A stretch of DNA of 38,011 nt. It comes from an uncultured Eubacteriales bacterium (GTDB lineage Bacteria > Bacillota > Clostridia > Oscillospirales > Butyricicoccaceae). The position numbers and the translations under genes are program-made. The DNA lies in the NCBI GenBank assembly GCA_910586105.1, contig CAJUGU010000018.1, positions 3,360 through 41,370 on the forward strand, written 5' to 3'. Positions 23,446 to 30,398 of this stretch are shown piece after piece; position 1 is the stretch's first letter, and every line of letters begins with the position of its first letter. The notes beneath the pieces were generated by a model. It made no database searches. It saw only the letters and a program-made list of their open reading frames with translations, and was not told the DNA's origin.

Positions 23446-24021
23446 ATGGCAATACCGCAGAAGGTGGAAGGGTACACGTTCGCGGACTATGCGGCGTGGG
23501 ACGAAAGCGAACGCATGGAATTGATCGACGGAAAGCCGGTCATGCAGGCGGCGCCGTCCATTCTGCATCAATGGGTTGTAGGCGGGATCTACAATCAGCT
23601 TTCGCAATATCTGGCGGGGAAGGGCTGCAAGGCGTTCGTCGCGCCGCTGGCCGTGCAATTATTTGCGGACAGCGATACGCCGGACGACAAGGTGAAGACC
23701 GTCGTCGAACCGGATATCATGGTGATCTGCGACCCGGAAAAACTGCGAAAAGGGAACTGCGTAACCGGCGCGCCCGATCTGATCGTGGAGGTGCTTTCAC
23801 CGAGCACGCAGCGGCATGACCGCCTGACAAAATTCAACCTGTATTGGAGCGCCGGGGTGCGGGAATACTGGATCGTAAGCCTTGCGGAAAAGAGCGTACA
23901 GGTCTTCCTGCTGAAGGACGGGGAATACCGGCAGGCGGACGTAGGATTTGAAGGCGACCGTCTGAAAGTGAACATCCTCGAGGACTGCGAAATCGATCTG
24001 GCCGCAGTCTTCGCGGAATGA
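23446..24021 (+). CDS. Uma2-family (DUF820) restriction-endonuclease-fold protein
   Basis: This 191-residue protein has the PD-(D/E)XK-like fold of the Uma2 family, which is very common in cyanobacteria and some Clostridia; its biological target is unknown. Family landmarks are GYTFADYAAWDESERMELID at the N-terminus, the core VEPDIMVICD, then APDLIVEVLSPSTQRHDRLT with K-x-N-x-Y, and GVREYWIVS. GAGGTGG four bases before ATG 23446 sets the start, with a good promoter upstream. It is a single-gene unit closed by a bidirectional terminator. A decayed relative at 12801-13148 shows that the family has multiplied and been lost in this genome. Confidence 0.92.
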   Translation: MAIPQKVEGYTFADYAAWDESERMELIDGKPVMQAAPSILHQWVVGGIYNQLSQYLAGKGCKAFVAPLAVQLFADSDTPDDKVKTVVEPDIMVICDPEKLRKGNCVTGAPDLIVEVLSPSTQRHDRLTKFNLYWSAGVREYWIVSLAEKSVQVFLLKDGEYRQADVGFEGDRLKVNILEDCEIDLAAVFAE

Positions 24022-24085
24022 TTTGGAACGTGGAATCATACGGAATCGCACAGAATTACACGGCGGGCGGCGAAGCCCCGCGCGC

Positions 24086-24135
24086 AAAAAGAAGCTGTAT
24101 CCACAGCCCCTGCGGGGGCGCGGATACAGCTTTTT
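24086..24135. terminator. Bidirectional terminator
   Basis: AAGCTGTATCC (24092-24102) pairs with GGATACAGCTT (24122-24132) and the inner GCCCC/GGGGC pair extends the stem. AAAAA precedes and TTTTT follows it, so it can stop both the Uma2 transcript and the convergent minus-strand group. Confidence 0.9.
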
Positions 24136-24901
24136 ATTGCTGTGCCAAACCGCTGCGCAGGCCCTGAAGCAGGCGGGCGCAATGCATGGCAAGGGGCTGG
24201 GGCGGCTCGGCGAAGCCGAACAGCACGGCGGCGGTGGGACAGTCTTCGGGCGCGGTGCGCAGGTGATTTTCCCAGCGGTGCAGAGCAAGGGCGCGGCGCA
24301 GCCCGCGGGGGGTATAAATGAGGCGTTCCGCGCGGCGGACGCCGAGAAACGGCTTTTGGGTATCCTCATGCAGCGCGCCTTCGGCGCGCAGGCGGGCGCG
24401 GCCTTCGGTTTCAAACCGGAGCAGGCAGTTGCGGATGGCGACGGCATTCTTCCGCGCCCAGTCGTAGCCCTCGCTGGATTGCAGGGTATCGTCGTCGATG
24501 GAATCCAGAAAGAGGTTGAACAGCGCGCCTTCCGCGCCGTCGATATGCGCCTCGAAACCGGGGAACGATAAGGTCGGCTGCATATCCTCGCCGTATCCGG
24601 AAAGCCGTTTTTTCGGCGCCATTTCGCAGGCGATCAAGCCTTCGGCGCGCCATTTGGTGAGGATGGCGGCAAACAGCGGTTCTTCGGCGGGGGAGCCGAT
24701 CTCGCGCAGCAAAAACGCGAGCTCTCCAAGGGTAAAGTCAGGGGTCTGCGGATCCGAACCGGTCTCTTTCGCGAGCCGTTTCGCGAGCTCGCTGCCGACG
24801 AGCGGGCGGGAGCGCAGCCACAGCAGGATAACGGCTGCGATTGCCAGCAGCAGGACAAGGTTCAGCCCCAGCCAAACGAAAACGATCTTGACGGTTTCCA
24901 T
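24134..24901 (-). CDS. Single-pass membrane protein of unknown function
   Basis: This 255-residue protein has one N-terminal membrane helix (about 6-30, IVFVWLGLNLVLLLAIAAVILLW written in part) followed by a soluble, mostly helical cytoplasmic domain. The segment TLGELAFLLREIGSPAEEPLFAAIL resembles the winged-helix-like cytoplasmic part of DUF2207 membrane proteins, but I would not assign it. ATG 24901 is one base after the dCMP deaminase stop, so it is the third gene of the ABC-dCMP deaminase group. A start at 24922 is possible but would overlap the deaminase. Its function is unknown; it might partner the orphan ABC ATPase, on position only. Confidence 0.8.
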   Translation of the reverse strand: METVKIVFVWLGLNLVLLLAIAAVILLWLRSRPLVGSELAKRLAKETGSDPQTPDFTLGELAFLLREIGSPAEEPLFAAILTKWRAEGLIACEMAPKKRLSGYGEDMQPTLSFPGFEAHIDGAEGALFNLFLDSIDDDTLQSSEGYDWARKNAVAIRNCLLRFETEGRARLRAEGALHEDTQKPFLGVRRAERLIYTPRGLRRALALHRWENHLRTAPEDCPTAAVLFGFAEPPQPLAMHCARLLQGLRSGLAQQ

Positions 24902-24902
24902 A

Positions 24903-25391
24903 TCAGTAACCGGTCTCCCCATTCAAAACGTCGTCGTGTTCGATCCAATCGCGCACGTCGATGCTTTCGTATGTATCGTGGGTGCGGCGGATAATGACCT
25001 GTGCGATCCCGGCGTTGATAATCATGCGTTTGCACATGGTGCAGCAGTCGGCGTCGGCGACGAGCTCGCCGGAACCGACCTCTTTCCCGCAGAGGTAAAG
25101 GGTCGCGCCGAGCATCTGTTCGCGCGAGGCGGCGATGATGGCGTTGGCTTCGGCGTGAACGGAGCGGCAGAACTCATAGCGTTCGCCGCGGGGGATATTC
25201 ATTTTCTGGCGCATACAGAATCCGAGGTCGATGCAGTTGGCGCGGCCTCTGGGCGCGCCGACGTAGCCGGTGGAAACGATGGAATCGTTCTTCACGATAA
25301 CTGCGCCATAATTCCGGCGCAGGCAGGTGCCGCGTTCGCTGGCGACTTCGGCGAGGTCGAGATAGTAGTTGGTTTTATCCCGTCTGATCAT
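24903..25391 (-). CDS. dCMP deaminase (cytidine/deoxycytidylate deaminase family)
   Basis: This 162-residue zinc enzyme of the ComEB/dCMP deaminase type converts dCMP to dUMP for thymidylate synthesis. Zinc ligands are His79 in SVHAEANAI, with catalytic Glu81, and Cys117 and Cys120 in DCCTMCKR, where the usual Pro before the first Cys is replaced by Cys116. The N-terminal part has GTCLRRNYGAVIV and STGYVGAPRG, typical of the family. GGAGG lies seven bases before ATG 25391, which overlaps the stop of the ABC ATPase gene (ATGA), so the two are coupled. In some Clostridia this gene stands beside upp or comEC, but not here. Confidence 0.93.
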   Translation of the reverse strand: MIRRDKTNYYLDLAEVASERGTCLRRNYGAVIVKNDSIVSTGYVGAPRGRANCIDLGFCMRQKMNIPRGERYEFCRSVHAEANAIIAASREQMLGATLYLCGKEVGSGELVADADCCTMCKRMIINAGIAQVIIRRTHDTYESIDVRDWIEHDDVLNGETGY

Positions 25392-26053
25392 GCGGGTTCC
25401 TCCTTTAAAATTCCGTCGGTGATAGCGGCGTGCCTTGCGGCGCGGGCGGCTACGCCGGGGTCATGGGTAATTAAGATGATGGTATGCCCGGCGTCATGGA
25501 GCTGATCGAACAGGGCGAGCACGTCCTGCGTCGCGGCGGGATCGAGCCCTGCGGTCGGCTCGTCGGCGAGGAGGACGCGGGGCCTGGCGGCGAGGGCGCG
25601 GGCGATGGCGACGCGCTGCTGTTGTCCGCCGGACAGGGCCTTCGGACGATGCGGCGCGCGCTCGGCAAGTCCAACGGCCTCCAGCAGCTCGGCGGCGCGG
25701 GCAAGGCGTATTTTCTCGGGAACGCCCTGAAACGCCAGTGGCAGGGCGACATTTTCGAGCGCGCTGAGGTCCTGAAGCAGGCGAAAGGATTGAAACACGA
25801 ACCCGATCGCTTGACTGCGCAGGGCGGAACGATCTTCGGGGCTGACGGCGGAAACGTCCTGCCCTTCGAGCAGATAGCGTCCGGAGCTGGGGGCGTCGAG
25901 CAGGCCCAAAATATGCATCAGGGTCGTTTTGCCCGACCCGGACGCGCCGGAGATCGAGAGGTAGTCGCCGGGGCTGGCATGCAGGCAAACGTTTTGCAGC
26001 GCCTGCACCTGACTCCTGCCATATATTTTACAGATATTTTCGAGCGTTATCAA
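25388..26053 (-). CDS. ABC transporter ATPase, MacB/LolD-like
   Basis: With a TTG start at 26053 this is a 221-residue ATPase of the MacB/LolD/FtsE type that would drive a membrane permease. Motifs are Walker A GASGSGKT (36-43), Q-loop VFQSF, signature LSGGQQQRVAIARALA, Walker B VLLADEP and H-loop ITHD. TTG 26053 starts the conserved ITLENICKIYG block and has AAGGGG eight bases upstream. An upstream ATG at 26173 would add 40 residues encoded by a hairpin and a perfect A/T palindrome, with no ribosome site, and is disfavoured. No FtsX-like permease gene is in the window, so its partner is unknown. It overlaps the deaminase start. Confidence 0.9.
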   Translation of the reverse strand: MITLENICKIYGRSQVQALQNVCLHASPGDYLSISGASGSGKTTLMHILGLLDAPSSGRYLLEGQDVSAVSPEDRSALRSQAIGFVFQSFRLLQDLSALENVALPLAFQGVPEKIRLARAAELLEAVGLAERAPHRPKALSGGQQQRVAIARALAARPRVLLADEPTAGLDPAATQDVLALFDQLHDAGHTIILITHDPGVAARAARHAAITDGILKEEPA

Positions 26054-26115
26054 GCCCTTCGCCCCTTTTTCTATAGAAATTCCCCTCGCCGGGGCGGCGT
26101 CCTGCGCGGACGGCG

Positions 26116-26159
26116 GCAGGGCTCTGCCCTGCACCCGCGATTTTTTTGTAAAAAAATCG
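26116..26159. repeat. Hairpin plus A/T palindrome upstream of the ABC gene
   Basis: GCAGGGC/GCCCTGC with a TCT loop (26116-26132) is followed by the palindrome CGATTTTTTT-GT-AAAAAAATCG (26138-26159). On the plus strand this looks like a terminator stem with a T-run, though no plus-strand gene precedes it. Confidence 0.6.
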
Positions 26160-26221
26160 AGTAAAAACTTCATCACCGCTGCGGCGGGGAAGGGGCGCGT
26201 ACCGGACCGTTCACGCGTGCT

Positions 26222-26330
26222 GCCCAGCCCGCCGTCGTTGCGGCGGGCTGGGCGGTCGATTCTGGTAATACGTGGACCTGACCGTTCTTGCCTGCCGCTC
26301 CACCCGCCAGAACGACGGCGGGCGGAGCGG
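26222..26330. repeat. Pair of related GC-rich stem-loops
   Basis: GCCCAGCCCGCCG/CGGCGGGCTGGGC (26222-26234 with 26241-26253) is a perfect 13-bp stem. CCGCTCCACCCGCC/GGCGGGCGGAGCGG (26295-26308 with 26317-26330) is a 14-bp stem with one mismatch. Both are followed on the plus strand by GGTCGAT or GTCGAT, suggesting two copies of one element. The rest of 26331-26574 holds an AACGCAC/GTGCGTT inverted repeat but no gene. Confidence 0.65.
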
Positions 26331-26574
26331 TCGATCACGGCGGCAAACGCAAATCGTCCCAACCGGACAAACCCGCCGCCGAATCCAGCGCGACGATGTT
26401 GAAGATAGCATTTCCCGATCAGCATTCATTATACGCGGAAGAAAAGGCGCGTGCATAAGAGGGGCGGAAAAACGCACCATCCCCCCAAACGGACAGTGCG
26501 TTTCAAATCACCGAACCAAAGCAAAAGGCTCCACGAAAGCGCGGATGCAGCCCTGACAGGGCTGCCGCCCGCGA

Positions 26575-27591
26575 TCATTCAGCAGGCGGTTCGTCAACGC
26601 CGGTCTCTGACGGCGCGCCTGTATTCACGGCAAACATCGTTTGCAGCAGCTCCCGCGCCTCGGAAAGCCCCGCGTCGGCGGCAAGCGTCAGCAGCCGCAC
26701 GGCAACATCCGGCTGCGCCTCCACGGCGGTACCCTGCGCATAAAGCGTCCCCAGCGCAAGCTGCGCCTCGGGGTCGTCCTTCTTCACGGCCTGTTCGTAC
26801 CACTCGATCGCAATGCTGGTGCTTTGCGGCAAAAGCTCGCCCTTGAGGTAGGTGTCGCCAAGGTAGGTCATTGCGCGGGCATACCCGCCGAAGGCGGCTT
26901 GCTTGACCCATTTCAGTCCCTTTGTCTCGTCGCCCTCCTCGCGGATGAGGATCATGCCATATTCATACTGCGCCCGGAATAGCCCCATCTCCGCCGCTCG
27001 GTTCAGATAATAAAGCCCCGTCCGGCGGTCGGTTTCGATATTCGCGCGGTAGCACTCGTAAAGCTCCTCCGCGACCGGCTCGGATTCGCCGACATACCGT
27101 GCCAGCATTTCCGCCGCCTGCCGGTTGCCCTGCTCCGCCGACCGGCGCAGCCATGCGCGCCCGACCGCCAGATCGCGCGGAACCTGATAGCCCTGGATGT
27201 ACATGGATCCCAGCAGCGCCTGCGCCTTTTGGTTGCCCAGCTCGCTGCCCAGCTGGAAAAATCCGCGCGCCTGCTCAAACTCCTGCGCACGGAACGCCTT
27301 CATGCCCTCCGAAGCGGCATTCGCGGCCGCGGTCTCGATTTCCTCCGGCGTATGCTCCTGCATGAACTGCATCACCTTTTCGGAAATGCTGATGGGTTCC
27401 ATCACCGGCCAGCCTTCCGGCTTCTGCACCGGCTCGTCCCATAGCGGAGCCGCCGGGGGGATATAGGGCGCTTCCTCCGGCTCCGGTTCGGGTTCCGGTT
27501 CGGATTCTTCCCATATGTCGTTCTGCTCGAAGTCCTCGTCGTCAGGGAGGTCGTCGTGTTTATTTTTTTTGAAAAAATCAAACAGTCCCAT
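26575..27591 (-). CDS. Sel1-repeat protein
   Basis: This 338-residue cytosolic protein begins MGLFDFFKKNKHDDL, followed by an acidic Glu/Pro linker (about 28-45, EPEPEPEPEE), then helical Sel1-like repeats (about 95-325) with the pattern A-x-x-x-L-G-x-x-Y-x-x-G...A-x-x-W...A-A-x-x-G. Clear units include AQALLGSMYIQGYQVPRDLA and AQLALGTLYAQGTAVEAQPD. Sel1 repeats are protein-binding solenoids; the partner is not evident. AAAGGA eight bases before ATG 27591 supports the start, and a promoter lies at 27629-27657. It is divergently transcribed from the VanRS-like pair across about 370 bases, though no functional link is shown. Confidence 0.88.
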   Translation of the reverse strand: MGLFDFFKKNKHDDLPDDEDFEQNDIWEESEPEPEPEPEEAPYIPPAAPLWDEPVQKPEGWPVMEPISISEKVMQFMQEHTPEEIETAAANAASEGMKAFRAQEFEQARGFFQLGSELGNQKAQALLGSMYIQGYQVPRDLAVGRAWLRRSAEQGNRQAAEMLARYVGESEPVAEELYECYRANIETDRRTGLYYLNRAAEMGLFRAQYEYGMILIREEGDETKGLKWVKQAAFGGYARAMTYLGDTYLKGELLPQSTSIAIEWYEQAVKKDDPEAQLALGTLYAQGTAVEAQPDVAVRLLTLAADAGLSEARELLQTMFAVNTGAPSETGVDEPPAE

Positions 27592-27628
27592 CGCACTGTT
27601 CCTTTCTGTATCAGGATGCTTTTCCTAT

Positions 27629-27657
27629 ATCCTACCATAATCGAAGACGGTTTTCAA
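27629..27657 (-). promoter_or_regulatory. Promoter of the Sel1-repeat gene
   Basis: The minus strand reads TTGAAA (27657-27652), 17 bases, then TAGGAT (27634-27629) with TG upstream. The rest of the gap (27658-27905) is GC-rich and shows nothing else. Confidence 0.55.
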
Positions 27658-27909
27658 CCGACTGCGGATAAAAAAATGATGTCTTCCAGAATCTTTCTAC
27701 AGAGCTTGGGGTTTCCTGTCCCATCCATCGGACAGGCCGCGCCGCGGGCAGGATATCGGGCCCCTTTGCGGCCCCCAAAACGGGCGCGCTATGGCCGCCC
27801 GCTTCCCATGTCCGGCAAAGCCCGCCGCGCACGGGGAAGCGCCCCGCTGCCGCTGCGGAAAACACCGCTGCAAAGCGGAAAACCGCCCGCCGAAAAAATA
27901 CCGCCGGGG

Positions 27910-27938
27910 CTTCCCTTTTTCCACCGCTGTGATATAAT
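27910..27938 (+). promoter_or_regulatory. Promoter of the VanRS-like operon
   Basis: TGA precedes a perfect TATAAT (27933-27938). The -35 is poor, so activation by the response regulator itself is plausible (inference). Confidence 0.6.
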
Positions 27939-27960
27939 GGACAGCAGGAGGCGAGAGGAG

Positions 27961-28653
27961 ATGCAGCAGATTTTAGTGGTAGACGACGAGGCCGCGATCG
28001 CGAACCTTGTGGAGGTTTATTTAACGAACGAAGGCTTTGCCGTCCGCAAAGCGGGGACGGCGTCGGAAGCGCTGGACAGCATTGCGGCAGAAACGCCCGA
28101 CCTTGCGATCCTGGACGTGATGCTGCCCGACATGGACGGCTTCGCGCTCTGTCAGGCGATCCGCACAACGCACTTTTTTCCGATCATCATGCTGACCGCC
28201 AAAGTCGAGGACATGGACAAGATCATGGGCCTGACGCTGGGCGCGGACGACTACATCACCAAACCGTTCAACCCCTTGGAGCTGGTCGCGCGCGTCAAGA
28301 CCCAGTTGCGCCGCAGCACGCGATACAACGCCGCCGGCCCCGCCGCCCCTCCTGCGGAGGAATTCGACTTCCGGGGTTTACAAATCTCGAACGCGACCCA
28401 CAAATGCATCCTGTTCGGCGAAGAGCTTTCGCTGACCCCGCTGGAATTTTCGATCTTATGGCATTTGTGCAAAAACCGTTCGCGGGTCGTATCGAGCGAG
28501 GAGCTGTTCGAGGCGGTCTGGGGCGAAAAATACATGGACAGCAACAATACGGTCATGAGCCACATTGCGCGCCTGCGCGAAAAGATGCACGAACCAAGCC
28601 GCAAACCGCGGTTCATCAAAACGGTATGGGGGGTCGGCTACACGATTGAATAA
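27961..28653 (+). CDS. VanR-like OmpR-family response regulator
   Basis: This 230-residue regulator has a receiver (1-120) with acidic pair Asp8-Asp9, phospho-acceptor Asp52 in LAILDVMLPDMDG and the conserved Lys in YITKPFNP. A C-terminal winged helix (about 130-230) contains LTPLEFSILWHLCKN, SSEELFEAVWGE and a VWGVGYTIE ending. The sequence resembles VanR closely (VVDDEAAIANLVEVYLTNEGF). GGAGG nine bases upstream supports ATG 27961. It is followed by, and overlaps, its kinase. No vanHAX or other resistance gene is near, so it need not control glycopeptide resistance; the targets are unknown, with the M56 group downstream an attractive but untested candidate. Confidence 0.93.
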   Translation: MQQILVVDDEAAIANLVEVYLTNEGFAVRKAGTASEALDSIAAETPDLAILDVMLPDMDGFALCQAIRTTHFFPIIMLTAKVEDMDKIMGLTLGADDYITKPFNPLELVARVKTQLRRSTRYNAAGPAAPPAEEFDFRGLQISNATHKCILFGEELSLTPLEFSILWHLCKNRSRVVSSEELFEAVWGEKYMDSNNTVMSHIARLREKMHEPSRKPRFIKTVWGVGYTIE

Positions 28654-29800
28654 TGGGAAAGCGAAAACGGTCTGGTCGTCCATCCGCTCGAACCGGAAGC
28701 CGCGAACGCGCATCCCGCGCCGCAATTACCGCAGCCGGGCGGTGCGCGACCTGCTGTTAAAATACCTGCTGGCGCTGGTCGCCTGGGCGGCAGGTCTGGG
28801 CGCGGCCATGCTCTTCAGCTGGGATTTTTTCACCGGGCGGGACTGGTGGCGCGGCAGCGAAAACCTTTACCGGCTGCTCTGCTTCATCCGGGACAACATA
28901 CTGGCGGCCTACGCGCTGGCGGTCGTCGTCGGCTGGATCGCCCTGAGCTATCGGTTCCTGTCGCGCCCGCTGCGTTATCTGGACGAGCTGGTCGCGGCGT
29001 CGGAGCGGCTGGCCTCCCCGGACGCCGCGCCCATCCAGCTCCCGCCCGCGATGCACGAGATCGAGACCCAGCTGAATCTGGTACGGGAGCAGTCGCTCCG
29101 CGCGGCGCTGGCGGCGCGGGAAGCCGAACAACGCAAAAACGACCTGATCGTATACCTGGCGCACGACCTGAAAACGCCGCTGACCAGCGTCATCGGGTAT
29201 CTGACGCTGCTGCGCGACGAGCCGCAGATCTCGGAAGACCTGCGCGCCAAATATACGGACGTCGCCCTCGACAAGGCCGGCCGGCTGGAGGAACTGATTA
29301 ACGATTTTTTCGAGATCACGCGCTTCAACCTGTCGCATCTGGAATTGGAACGCGCCCCGGTCGACCTGACGCGGATGCTCCAGCAAATGGCGAGCGAATT
29401 CCTGCCGATGCTGCGCGACAAGGAGCTGTCGTGCGAAACCGACCTGCCCGCCCGTCTGGAATATGCCTGCGACCCGGACAAGCTGGCGCGGGTGTTTGAA
29501 AACCTGCTGCGCAACGCGGTTTATTACAGCTTCCCGCACAGCGTGATCCATATTACAATGAAGGCCGAGCCGCAGGCGCTGGCCGTCGTCTTTGAAAACG
29601 TAGGGCCGACGATCCCGCGGGACAAGCTCGGCCGCATTTTCGAGCAGTTTTTCCGCCTGGACAGCTCCCGGGGGACGCGTACCGGCGGCGCGGGGCTGGG
29701 TCTTGCAATCGCAAAACAGATCGTGGAAGCCCACGGCGGCGCGATTGCGGCGGAGAGCGCGGACAGCCGCACGGCCTTTACCGTCACCCTCCCGCGCTGA
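28646..29800 (+). CDS. VanS-like sensor histidine kinase
   Basis: This is a membrane kinase of about 384 residues whose catalytic half matches VanS of enterococci: EQRKNDLIVYLAHDLKTPLT with His173, DKAGRLEELINDFFEITRFN, DPDKLARVFENLLRNAV and GGAGLGLAIAKQIVEAHGG. Two membrane helices (about 36-53 and 72-92) enclose an extracytoplasmic loop of only about 25 residues, as in VanS type A. The start is unclear: TTG 28646 overlaps the regulator stop and gives 384 residues, the VanSA length. An ATG at 28653 is out of frame, and GTG 28742 would remove the N-terminal cytoplasmic arm. TTG is therefore inferred. The operon ends at a weak hairpin at 29806-29834. Confidence 0.9.
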   Translation: MNNGKAKTVWSSIRSNRKPRTRIPRRNYRSRAVRDLLLKYLLALVAWAAGLGAAMLFSWDFFTGRDWWRGSENLYRLLCFIRDNILAAYALAVVVGWIALSYRFLSRPLRYLDELVAASERLASPDAAPIQLPPAMHEIETQLNLVREQSLRAALAAREAEQRKNDLIVYLAHDLKTPLTSVIGYLTLLRDEPQISEDLRAKYTDVALDKAGRLEELINDFFEITRFNLSHLELERAPVDLTRMLQQMASEFLPMLRDKELSCETDLPARLEYACDPDKLARVFENLLRNAVYYSFPHSVIHITMKAEPQALAVVFENVGPTIPRDKLGRIFEQFFRLDSSRGTRTGGAGLGLAIAKQIVEAHGGAIAAESADSRTAFTVTLPR

Positions 29801-29805
29801 ACCAT

Positions 29806-29840
29806 ACGGCGGAGCCGCCCGAAGGCCCCGCCGTTTGCTT
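29806..29840 (+). terminator. Weak terminator after the VanS-like gene
   Basis: ACGGCGG (29806-29812) pairs with CCGCCGT (29828-29834), followed by TTGCTT. The loop is long and the T-run poor. Confidence 0.45.
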
Positions 29841-29888
29841 ACGGCAGTCTGCCGGGCTGGCTCCCGGCTGGCTGTTACCAAATTGTAA

Positions 29889-29917
29889 TTGACACCGGCG
29901 CTCTACGGTTGTAAAAT
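29889..29917 (+). promoter_or_regulatory. Promoter of the blaI-M56 operon
   Basis: A perfect TTGACA (29889-29894), a 17-base spacer and TAAAAT (29912-29917). This is a strong promoter, suited to control by a repressor. Confidence 0.87.
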
Positions 29918-29972
29918 ATGGACAGGTGAAGTTTTACGTTTGTAGAAGTTTTCCGGAACCTCTACAAACGTA
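29904..29972 (+). promoter_or_regulatory. Three BlaI-type operator sites
   Basis: Three palindromic sites of the form TAC-N4-GTA occur: TACGGTTGTA (29904-29913, over the -10), TACGTTTGTA (29935-29944) and TACAAACGTA (29963-29972). The third is the exact reverse complement of the second and sits in a perfect 7-bp inverted repeat, CCTCTAC/GTAGAGG. BlaI/MecI operators have TACA/TGTA half-sites in the same arrangement. Binding here would block transcription initiation. Confidence 0.8.
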
Positions 29973-30020
29973 GAGGCGTGTTGCATACAGCATGGATGAA
30001 CAAGGAAGAAGGTTGGAACG

Positions 30021-30398
30021 ATGAACGAAAAAAGACGCCTTCCGGACGCGGAGCTGGAAGTGATGCAGATTGTCTGGCACGCCGGCCAGCCCGTGACCTC
30101 GGGTTACGTGCAGGAACACGCGGCGCAGGCGTGGAAGACGACCAGCGTGCTGACCTTCCTGTCGCGGCTTTGCGGCAAGGGATTTTTACAGCGGGACAAG
30201 TGCGGCAAACAAAACCTGTACACGCCGCTCGTCGACGAAGAAAGCTATCTCCGGCAGGAGAGCGCGAGCTTTTTGCAGCGGGTACATCGCGGGTCGTTTA
30301 AAAATCTGGTCGCGTCGCTGGCGGACGCGGGCGCGCTGAAACAGGAGGATATTGCCGAGCTGCGCGCCTTTCTGGACGGGAAGGGGGATGCGCAATGA
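30021..30398 (+). CDS. BlaI/MecI/CopY-family transcriptional repressor
   Basis: This 125-residue winged-helix repressor starts LPDAELEVMQIVWHAGQPVTS, with the recognition helix region WKTTSVLTFLSRLCGKGFLQRDK (given in part), followed by a dimerisation tail with SFKNLVASLADAG, the zone where BlaI and MecI are cut in the known system. AAGAAGG eight bases upstream supports ATG 30021. Its stop overlaps the M56 start by four bases (30395-30398), so repressor and protease are co-translated, as in bla/mec operons. Three likely operators lie over and below its promoter, predicting autoregulation. The signal and the wider regulon are unknown. Confidence 0.93.
   Translation: MNEKRRLPDAELEVMQIVWHAGQPVTSGYVQEHAAQAWKTTSVLTFLSRLCGKGFLQRDKCGKQNLYTPLVDEESYLRQESASFLQRVHRGSFKNLVASLADAGALKQEDIAELRAFLDGKGDAQ

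Noticed and set aside
28757..29881. Minus-strand open frame of 374 codons
   Set aside because: Antisense to the VanS-like kinase, with no recognisable domain.
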